A stretch of 64,000 bases of DNA from Alitta virens (lineage: Eukaryota > Annelida > Polychaeta > Phyllodocida > Nereididae): assembly GCA_932294295.1 (NCBI GenBank), contig OW028578.1, forward strand, positions 41,060,537-41,124,536. The letters are read 5' to 3'. The first letter of the stretch is position 1. The number at the start of each line of letters is the position of its first letter. Shown piece after piece: positions 28,701 through 40,700 of this stretch. A model generated the notes under the pieces. That model worked only from the letters and a program-made list of their open reading frames with translations. It was not told the origin of the DNA and searched no databases. A program made the translations under genes and the position numbers.

Positions 28701-31700
28701 AGCTAAAAACCATGCATTTTCCATGCGTTTATCCTTCTTATGGAAAACTCACGTGGCACATTTGGCCATGTACATCTCAACTGGATTGCATGGATTGTCG
28801 ATAGCATTAGACGTTTAAAAATTGGTGGCTTATTCCGCGGTAGATGTGTATCAGTGTGTGGACTCCAAGCAGCTGTATCTCGTCATTACATCTGCCCCCG
28901 GCTGCTGCTGGTCGTATAAACTGTCGTTGGTATGAGACGTTTAATTGGCGGTCCTTTGTACTTAGTGTCTATGCTGAGGCAAGTAAAAGATCTCACCCGT
29001 GGGGTAAATGTGTAACATAGGTGGACTCCTCTCTCCCCTCATCAATCAACCCTCGATAGCAGCAAGAACTTGCCTTAGAGGGCTGCACTTTCCATATCTA
29101 TCTACATGAAAAGGTCACTAAGCCTCAGAGCAGTAACATAAAATTCTGCTACCTTACCTTGCATTTACAATACATTACATAAATCAACTTTCTTAAGTTA
29201 AGTTAAATAGCCCTATGTTATGAGATGGGTGCTAGACTGATAGTCCTCACAGTGATATATTTAATAGTTTTATGATATATTATTTGTAATAACATATATA
29301 AATATATATACTATAGATTTATTGTGAAATATAAGAAAGTTCTGCTATCTGTGACAGGATTTGGAGGGTTGGGAACAGGATATTTGCTCTCCTGTAAATT
29401 AGCGAATCCTGTAAGCTTGAGCTGTTGCCATGGCAACACATTTCAAAGGCCGCAATATTGTGGCTTAATAAGGTTTGTGCTGACTATCAAATGTCATTTC
29501 TGTACTGTGGTGGGTGCCCAATAAACCTGCAAGAACAGACGCGTGACATTTGAGGAATATATTCTGTATACAGTGGCAGACGAAAGCATTCGTACAGGTG
29601 CGTTATAAGTGTAAATTGTTTGTACAAAGTAGACAAATGCATACTTTAAAAGAAGAATTGGCATTCATCTTTTGTCTCCTGTAGCCTTTTTAATATATGG
29701 ACTATGAAAGCAATACAATTAACAGAATTTTAAATGAAAAAAAAAGTCTTTTTTTAATGTACAAAAAGTATTCATACAATAGCGAATAATTACCTTGAAC
29801 TTAGGAAAATTATTACAAGTGCAATAGCAATTGGTATTTTGTGTATCCACCTTTTATCTAGTGTACCTACATGTCAGTCTATAAAAATCTTTGACTATAG
29901 GTTGTTGCACACATAAAAAAATGCACAAATGTCATTCGTCATAGTGCACCTCTGACATTTCAATCATGTTTCAGGGCTGCTCGGAGGCTGTAATTCTGAA
30001 TCATGTATCTAATAATCTGATTGATTGGGAAGGCTATAGTTTATTAGGTTGACATCCTGTGTTTTTTTACAGTATCCTTATAGCTTGGTTTTAGGTGAGG
30101 TTTGTTTATTACTTACACATTAAGCATGATTACATTCGGAGAGATGTCTAAACGCACCTTAGAATTCGCAGTGCTTTGCGCTATGTTGAGTCCCCGGGTG
30201 TCAGATGATGTCAAGTAACCCGAACTTCTGTTTACGACTGCATGTCACTGTTGGAAGAATGCTTGACTCTTAGAAAGGCTCGTATTATTTTCTGAATGCT
30301 GTTCTTACGTCACGTTTGTCAGAAAAGCGTAATTTACTCTCAGCCAGAAACACCATGAATTTAATTTTCTGCTCAGTGTGCATGATTTACTTCTGTTTGA
30401 AAATCTAACTTTCATCATTATTTTGTGCTGATTTAACTTCATTCTCAGGAGCTCTTATACTCCATTAGGCATATTTACTAATTTGGTTGATTGTTTGTTT
30501 TGCCTTTATTATGCAAAACAAATTCAGTTTGCACTCAGGAGGGAGTTAACTGACATTTGCGTTGGTTATTGGCCGCTTAGAACAATAGGTAAACAGTCCA
30601 AGTGGATTATAACTTTATATATATGAGTGGTCGAGAGCTGGGTGCCCAACAACAAATATTTGTTCAAATTCAAATTTAGAAATCAGGCATTGTGGTAGTG
30701 GGAAGGTATTATTACCAATATTAGACAAATCCAGGGTATAGGTATGTTCCACTAACATGCTCAGTCTTAATAGTAATGGTAGTAAAATGTTATTTAAAGT
30801 CGTTTTAAATCATGGTGTCACATACAATGTACAATACAAAATATATGACCCAAGCCGAAGCTTCTGTACGACATATTAGGAACAATAATATACAGTTTGG
30901 AAAGTATAAGTATAGAATTAATCTATAAAACAAATCTATTCTGCAATATAGTATATATAATAATAATAATAGCACACATATAAAGCACTCCATCGTACAA
31001 TTCAGCACCTTAGAGGAAATAAAGATTACACAAATGATTCTTAAATATTTCAATGCACAAATTTTGACAAGATTAGTCTGTCACATCTACAGTAATAAAA
31101 AATGTATATTCGTATTATTTTGAGAATTCAGCCAGCTAGTCACAGCGGATTTGAAGCTACTGAGTGATACTTAATAAATGACAAAGCGATGAAATTAAAC
31201 CTAAATGTTATTCAAGCATAGTACCTGCCCTCGGTCTCTCTGCTGAGGCAAGCGAAGGACCCCACCATGGAGTAGATGTGTAACATGGTGTGGACTCCTG
31301 CTCTCACTTATCTCATCAATCAAGCCTTGTGGGTGGCAAGACCTCACCCGAGAGGGCTGCACTATCTTAGTCGGTAATCCCCTGATTAACGTTAATCCCC
31401 GATTCTTCAGAATAAATAGGTCTCTTTGGAATCAACAAAAACTTTCATCGTTAAATAATTAATTGTTTTTTTACCCCGAGCTGTTTTCGGTTTCTCCAAA
31501 ATCGTAGGATGGAAATCGGTCAATGGTTTTGATGGCCGACTCGCACGTCAATGCTGAAATTTTTCATAAATTATTTACAAATTTTCTTTCATTTCCAGGT
31601 TCAATCAAAGGGTCAGAATTAGGAGTAGACATCAACAATTTAGATGAAAGGTGAGTCACACTGGTTTTTTGTCTTTTCTTTTTAATTAAACCTGAAAACT

Positions 31701-34700
31701 GATGGAAATCGAATTCATATTAGTTATAAGTAATGATGAATGAGGGTCATACTATATGTTTGTAGAGCTCTGATAAAACTTCTTTGAAACAAGACCAAAT
31801 ATTATGCAGAAATTTGTTATTTTGAATCCTATGGAAAACCACACTCGTCCCAGATCTGTTTTGACAGATCAGACACAGAGGATGGGTTTTATTTAATTCC
31901 CCAATTAATTTGAGCCATGCGGAACTTTAAATCTATTAACTTAGAGGAAAATTGAAGGAGTTATCGAATAAAACATGGGAACAAGACTGAATCGAGCGTC
32001 ATCAGCATCACGAACGTCCTGGATTATTGATAACTTTTCGGTAATAACTCCGTCAATTCTTGTCGGACAAGAAGTTGAGAAAGACTCTGGATTGGCCTGT
32101 TGAAAATTTAATGAAAGTCAACGAAGTTTGCAACGCATCATACAATGGCTGGTGTTATGCAATACCAATACCGCTTGCAAATTATAATATAATTTAAGGC
32201 TTTAAAATAATGAAATGCATTATAGGCTTAAATATGTACGGATTCAATCATGGTGAACAGATTCAGAATCTAATGTATTAAGCCAATATAATGCCAATAT
32301 TATTCTCTTCGTTTCTTATGAAAGCTAGATTTGTATTTCAAAATGATGTTTATTCATTAGGAAAGGTCACAGGTTCGGATTCATTCATTTTATTTCACAT
32401 TCATAAAACATATATTATAAATTTAATTTTCGAACATTTTGTACATAATGCGAGGAGACCCCACTAAGAAGGTATCCCTTCGCTATCGTGGGGCCACCTA
32501 CAGGGATTAAAGATTCATAAAATATTTTTTATGCTATTTCAAATTAACGAAACAAAAATATAAACGGGTTACTCATGACATCATCATATGCGTGGTCGTC
32601 GAGACAATGTCAATATGCATATGTACAGTCAGCCCTACTGATGAACATGTTGGGTTAAAAAATGCCAGAAATAGAGTCTTTTCACTGAAGAGCCCTGAGT
32701 TCAGCAAGATATAAGTCTTTCCTCTCCTCTTCTTACTCATTTTGCTTTTCAGACACAGTAGGTAATAACTAACTGATTCCATAAATATAACATTCTACGA
32801 AAAATATCAAACATTAACTAAATGATAATGTGTCAAATATACATTAAAATGCACTAGAAATACTGCTGCTAGGATGCACTTTGCTTCAGCTAATCACAGC
32901 CAAGGGCGGGAACTTTTTCAGCCAATAGAATTGCAGTATTCTGTTGTAGCCACCTGGTGGAAATACAGAGAACCTTCCGTGAAAATCCACTATTGTTCGG
33001 TTATGACAGAGTTTCATGATAATATTATGCGGGTGTAAAAAAAAATAGGCAAACAATTCTTTCCTGGACAATGCCTTTGTTCTAACTGGAGTTTTGTTGG
33101 TTCGATACCCGACCCGGGCACTCTATATGAGCTACATCCTAGCTGCATGGATATCGATCGCATTAGACGTTAAATTGGGAGGTGCTTTCTACTCGGTGTC
33201 TATGCTGAGGCAAGTAAAAGACCCTACCCATGGGGTAAATGTGTAACATGGTGTAGACTCCAAGCAGCCTTATCATCTCATCATTACATCTGCTTCTAGC
33301 AACTGGTCATATAAGCTGACTAAGCTTCAGACTCAGTAGCACTGAGACATAGACAAATCCACCTATGGGGTAAATGTGTATCATGGTGTGGACTCCAAGC
33401 AGCCTTATCATCTCATCATTACATCTGCCTCTGGTGTGATATAAGCTGACTAAGCTTCAGACCCAGTGGCATTGAGACAGACATTAGACATTAGTCATAC
33501 GTATGCCCATTATGAAAGATGTCTTACTGTATGTATACTTATCAATGAAATGGTCAATAACATGAGTGAAGAGCACTTATTTGTCAATGTTGATTTAAAC
33601 CAGATTATTCAAGTGTGTTTTCAATTCAAGGATGTATCGATGGGGGGAATTTCTGGGTTTAGGTGATAGTTATTGAGAAACGAAAGGTGATAGAAAATTT
33701 AGAAATTGAAAAATGTATTGAATAGTTAGAGTCAGGTAACAGGATGTCCTTGTCAGTATGGAAAACTGTTTTAGTACAAATGTGTACATGGCCAATTGTG
33801 CCACGTGCGTTTTCCATGCGTTTGGATAAACGCATGGATAACGCATGGTTTTTGCCTGATTATAATTAGCTAAAAACCATGCGTTTTCCATGCGTTTATC
33901 CTTCTCATAGAAAACGCACGTGGCACATTTGGCCATGTAGGGTTAGGATCAGGGTAGTGCCACCCTCTAAGGCAAGTTCTTACTGTGCACTAGGGTTCGC
34001 TGCCATACTTCAAATACGATGAGCCCGGCCATAAAGGCACTTCTTGGGTCAAGCACCTCACAATTGCCTTCACCGTCTCAGCCAAGTAGTGACAAGTATT
34101 CATTTGTACCTGGGTGGAGTGGAGCAGTGGATTAAGGAGAATCTGCTCAGTTCTTTTATGCTGTAGCTGAGTTTGGAACCTACAACTTCGCACATATGTG
34201 CATAAGAGTCGAACACTTTATCAACTGCACCGCTGTCTTTTGACTACGTTTAACTTATGAGCGCCCTATAGAATCCCAAATGATAAAGGCTGGGTGGTTA
34301 CGGCATTGACCAGCTACACTAAAGGTCCCAGGTTTAAATCCCAATCCGAGCTCTCTCTATCAGCTTCATCCCAGCTGCTGGATGTCGATCGCATGAGACG
34401 TTAAATTGGAGGTGCCTTGTACTCAGTGTCTATACTGAGGCAAGTAAAAGACCCAACCCATGAAGTAAATGTGTAACACGGTGTGGACTCCAAACAGCCT
34501 TATCATCTCATCATTACATTTGCTGCTGGCAGCTGGTCATATAAGCTGGCTATGCGTCAGAGCCAGTAGCATTGAGACACTGACATTGAGTATATAAATA
34601 ATAAAAAGGACATTCAGAGTGTGTGTAATTACACAAAACCTTGGCGAAGGCTCATGACCAATATTCTGGATACAGGATGCAGGGATAATAATGTATTAAG

Positions 34701-37700
34701 ATAATGATCTCTATTCCATTTAAAGTCCGTCATGATGCCAAATATGACACGAATCACTTCTAAAACCTAATCATTTTATCCGTATGATAGTATCTCTCCG
34801 CCCACAGAATTTCATGAGAATCCATCGATGACTTCGGGAGATATCTCAGTGACAAACAAGCGGAACATGACAGCAGTTAGAGAAAACAAGATTTTTTTCC
34901 AGTGCATGCTAATTAATTGACATTTTTGCTAGGACCACTATAAAATTCTCAATTTTTTCTAGGACCGTAATGAATTTGTCAATTTTTGCTTGGACCCCGA
35001 CCCCATTAAAATTACCAATAATAGTTGGTAGGACCACTATACAATTCTCAATTTTTGCTAGGACCACAATGAATTTGTCAATTTTTGCTTGGACCACAAT
35101 AAAATTACCAATAATATTTGGTAGGACCACTATACAATTCTCAATTTTTGCTAGGACCACAATGAATTTGTCAATTTTTGCTTGGACCACAATAAAATTA
35201 CCAATAATAGTTGGTAGGACCACTATACAATTCTCAATTTTTGCTAGGACCACAATGAATTTGTCAATTTTTGCTTGGACCACAATAAAATTACCAATAA
35301 TAGTTGGTAGGACCACTATACAATTCTCAATTTTTGCTAGGACCACAATGAATTTGTCAATTTTTGCTTGGACCACAATAAAATTACCAATAATATTTGG
35401 TAGGACCACTATACAATTCTCAATTTTTGTTTGGACCACTATGCAATTCTCCATTTTTTCTCGTACCACAATAAAATTGTCAATTTTTGCTTGAACCGCA
35501 ATAAAATTATCAATTATTTTTGGTAGGACTATTATAAAATTCTCATTTTTTGTAGGACCACTATGAAATTCTCAATTCACAAACTTAGGCCATCACCATA
35601 GGAAATTCTCATAATGACCTTTAAACCATGCCATTTCCACAACATAAGGATCATGGCTACCCTTCAAACTAACTTAAATAGTTTAAGTGTATTATTTATC
35701 ACTTAAGAGGTGAATGAGTATCTCTGGATGGATCTGAATTAGTTGAAGATGATCCTTGCTCCATTTGAAAGCCTTTCGAATCCATGTACTGATCAGATAA
35801 CAACTATGAAAGTCCCTCAGGATTATTGACAGACTTATTATTGTCTGCATTGACGTCATTGGCTATTAATAGCAAAACGTTCCTTTGTCTCAGTGCTTTA
35901 AGTTTCAAATTTGTTTGGGTTAAATTTCAAAGTTTAGGTTTATTTGCTGAATGAAATGTAACCTTGACTGGAAATTAAACCTTTTGTCATCTCATCATTA
36001 TGTTTGCCATGCCTGTGCTGATTGTAGAAACAGGATTGAAGAGGTTTATGAACTTAAGTATTTAGCAGTGTATCTCAGGCTTTAAGTAATTAGGAATTGA
36101 ATTAAAAGTTTAAGTAAATTTATGTATGTTATCTATTTATTGAGAAATATGGGTTTTTTGTAATTCTAATGAATATTACAGCCAATTTCATTGACTTGGA
36201 AACTGAACTCCAGAGCAGAGAGAGCTGCTCCAGATGACGTCATGTGAATCACGGACTCCCATTGGTTAAAGCAGTCACTCAGCCAATAAGAGTCCTGGAT
36301 TCACATGACGTCCTCTAGAGCAGCTCTCTCTACTCTAAAGAGTTTGGTTTCCAAGTCTAAGGAATTGGCTGTAAAGTAAATATCAGAAAATTATGGGTTT
36401 AAAGTTTATCCTTGTTTTCTGTCAACAGTCTTGAGTTTGAATTTTTTAGTGATTATTATGACAGGTACCATGAAATAATGAGAATGTTGGACCTGTTTAA
36501 TTTATGAAAAAAATGTTTAAAATCCCGAGGAGGAGGAGGAGGGAGAGGGGGAGTTACTGATTCACCTTTATACATCATTTTTATATCATCAGGAACATTT
36601 CTTACCGTTAATTAATGAACACGATGACGCAAGTTGAATACATCATGAATTATTGCACATTACTACCAAAAATAAATTAAACGTATAAACTGATAAGATA
36701 TTAACAGTGGTCATGCGCTGCTGAGAAACATGTTAAAAACCGGTTAGTGACGGGTGAGGTTTATCTTATCTTTCCTATGATTACTTATATCTTGTTCGCG
36801 TGTTTTCATAATTTCGCCGAAAACCTACAGGATGAAATTATCATCGTTCAACAGACGTCATAATCGACTCGATTTTATCGGCCTCTCCTTGACCGCTGTG
36901 TGTGATTTTCTTTCCAGATTAGGACGGTTAGAAAGGATCATAAAAGTCGACGGTCGAGAGATCCCCGATTCATTTCACGACTTGAAGAGACAGATCGAAG
37001 ATTTCAGGACCAAACTGGAGGTAAGTTACAAAAAAAGAGAGGATTTAGGAGGATGTTATTTTATTTCATAATTATCATGATTATCTGACAATGGAACTTC
37101 ACTAGATTATGGACACCCTCGGTGCAAAATTTGATGGTTGTGGTGGAGACAATTGAAGACGGACGTAAATAGTTCTCAAGGGGCTGTACTTTTTCATTTT
37201 TTAGCTTCTCTGATCCTCTGATATGATGGGAAACATATCAGCAGAAGATATAATGTTAGGTCACATTGTTATTTGATATAAAAATTTGTAAAAAAATTTA
37301 ATTTTTGACCTACCGACATTTAAGATCTGAGAAGCTAAAAATCAAATGAGTATCCTTATCGTGCTTATAAAAATGCAATAGTAAGAATATAGTTCAGTTC
37401 AAAACATAGCACTTGATCTAACTTATAAAGTGGGTTAATACAGTTGAACCAGTTTATAACTAGGTCATTATCTCCACTGTAGTTTACCTTACCATAAAGA
37501 CCACAATTAAGACCATTTCACAAATAAGATTACAATTTTTTGGATTCAATTATGTTCTTGCCATTGCATTTGTGAGATGGTTTCGCTAAACTCATTAGGA
37601 CCACCTGACCATTAAGACCACCTCACCATTCAGACCACCTGACTATGTATACCACCTCACTATTAGACCACCTGACTATGAAGACCATCTGACCATTAAG

Positions 37701-40700
37701 ACCACCTGACCAAAAAGACCATCTGACCATTAAGGCAAACTCACTATTAAGAGCACCACACTTTTAACACCACCTCACTATTAACACCACCTGACCATTA
37801 AGATCACCTCACTATTTAGACCACCTGACCATTAAGACCACCTGACCATTAAGACCACCTAATTATAAGCATCACCCTCACCATTAAGACCACCTCACTA
37901 TTTAGACCACCTGACCATTAAGACTACCTCACTATTTAGACCACCTGACCATTAAGACTACCTCACTATTTAGACCACCTCACTATTTAGACCACCTCAT
38001 CATTAAAGAATATTATATATATTGCACAAAAGGTGGTCTTAGTTTACATTATGCCCTGGTTGTTATCATCCTATCTGACCAAGCTGCAAACTGTGCAGCT
38101 GTTCTGCTTTTCACACAATACCATTTTGACAAGAACAGAAATTGCAGGAATTGCAGGAAATTACCTTTTTCTATAATATGAACATCAGTTCGTGTAGGTC
38201 TACGCATCATAGTAGTCGTTGTAGATGCTGTCGCTATAGATAATACAGTCAACCCTCATTTATCCACTCGCCTTTGTCCCCCAGTTAACTGGGGTGGGGG
38301 CCTAGCTGAGTGGTAGCGCGCTGGGCTTCCAACCACGGGGTCCCGGGTTCAATTCCCGGTCGAGCCTATGTCGGATGGCTGTTTCATCCTTCGTCTCATT
38401 GCCATGGTCCCTACCTGTCCTAATTAGCCCATCAGGTGCAGAAATACTAGACGTAAAGCCCTAATCCACCACCACCACCCCCAGTTAACTGTGCGGATAA
38501 ATGAGGGAACCAGATAACTGAATATATATAAATGCACTAAGTAGGTTTGTTCCAAGCCAACTGTGTGCGGATAGCGAGGGAACCGGATAAGTGAGGGTTG
38601 ACTGTATCATTGATTTGACTGAGAGACATCTCATGTTAATCATCATTTTATGTATCATATGAATGTTATTTAGCATTACATGTACTGTAATGTAATTGGG
38701 TTTAGTGTCTGCAATCCTCAACGAGCTCAGCCGAAATTACAATTTACACCCTTGGCAGGCCTGTTCTAGCTTAAGTCTTTCTCAACTCCGTGGGGAGTGT
38801 GCACCCAGTGTGCAGCTACTACAGCACTCCTTTGGTTAAGCACTCTACAATTGCCATCACTGAATGTAATCAATTGTGTGTTCTGAAACTTGTACATTCG
38901 AGCAAATATGGTCTTCACACGACATAACATACTTTTCTTCATCAATATGGCAGATATTTCCATTATATGTACGACAACAGTTTAGAATGATCAACTGTTG
39001 GATTAAACTAGAAAAACTGCCAGCTAATAATATTCTTAAAAAATGTTTAAATGAGCAAAAAGATATGCACACTTCTGGTAAAAATGCTTGGGTTGGGAAA
39101 ATTATTCATATGCTCAATGAACATTATTCACTGAGAGATCATTTAAGACTTGCAAACAATGAGCTAGAATCCATTGCTAAAACATTCAAATCTAAAATCT
39201 ATGAGAAATGTCAGGAAACTATACTAGCTGAAATCAATGACTCTACACCACAGCCAAAACTTAGAACTTATAAACTCATCAAGACTGATTACAGGCTAGA
39301 ACCCTACCTTCTACTAAACCTTAGCAGAAAGATGTATAATAAAATAGCCAGATTTAGAATTACGAATTGAAATAGGTAGACATGAAAACCCTATATTGCC
39401 AGCAGTTGAGAGATTATGCCTAAAATGCAATATGCATGAAATAGAAGATGAAAAACATTGTCTCATAGTATGCCCACATAACACACTTAGCCGTGAGGAC
39501 CTCTTTAAAATAGCTAATGATCACATAGAAAATTTTGAGCAACTAAACAAAGAAGACAAATTTAAGACCATCATGAAATCAAAAGAGCCTGAGTTGTTAA
39601 AATCCCTAATGAATGAATGTCTGGGTCATCATCTATCATCGAGCATTAATCATCACCCCCCAAACTAGCAGTTTCTGCACTATAAGTATTGTGATCTATG
39701 TGCTTTTACATTTGTGTATATAACTGTTGACTATGCCTTGTTGTACATACTCCTAATTCAAATGTTGTACTTAAATTAACATTGTGATAATGAACAGTAT
39801 TAACTGCAGTAATATATGTATTTAGGGTTACTGTATACATGTGATTTATGTCTATAATTAATGCTCATATTACCGTGCTATTGTTCAGCAACTGGGACCA
39901 TGGATATGTAGATAATCTATTGATAATGTGTACCTTTAACTTTTATACCAGGATATATATTGAATATAGGAATAGTGAGTAGAAGTAGACTTAGTACACG
40001 TTTTTTTCTGTTATTCTTGACAAATGTATCATGTATGATATTACTGTGTCAATAAAAGCATATATATATAATATCTTGCATTATATTACGTTCACGGGCA
40101 TTTCGTCATGATGACAAATAATAGTCACCTTTGACGTTCATATTGTCACGTTTGTCAACAATTGCAGAAATTGCGTTAATTATGAATCAAAGGAATGGTT
40201 GCTAAGTAACGGTGACTCTCTAGAGACGGAGTTCTTGATCATTGACGTCAGAAGGAATGATTCTGCTGCTAGAATTACATATGTTTATCAGATCTGATAG
40301 AAGTTTTTGAAACTAGTTAGTGCCTCCTGCTCTCTTTGTGCTAGAAGTAAATATAAAGTTTTTCGAAGATATTCTTTTCATACTTGCCCGTCTATAACTA
40401 GCATGCTTTATCTATATATCTATCTATCTATCCATCTGTCTATCTATCTATCTATCTATCTGTCTATCTATCTATCTACCTACCTACCTACCTACCTATC
40501 TATATGTCTATCTGTCTAACTATCTATATTTCTGTCTATATATCTATCTATCTGTCTATCTATCCATCTGTCTATCTATCTATCTACCTATCTATATATC
40601 TACCTATCTATCTATCTATCTATCTACCTACCTATCTATCTATCTATCTCTATCTGTCCATCTAACCATCTAACTGTCTATCTATCTATCTATCTATCTA

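Noticed and set aside
29571..29870. Possible Tc1/mariner element
   Set aside because: Only one end resembles such elements; no inverted partner or transposase found, so it is kept only as a remark in the block entry.
34909..35494. ORFs of about 180 codons on both strands
   Set aside because: They follow the 93-bp higher-order repeat (period divisible by 3) and show only repeat-encoded peptides.
36832..37071. 79-codon ORF starting upstream of the PDE9A exon
   Set aside because: Only 36918-37020 has splice signals and PDE9A similarity; the rest is intron read-through.
40307..40519. Leu/Tyr/Ser-rich ORF, and a similar one at 42505-42903
   Set aside because: CTAT/GATA microsatellite translations.
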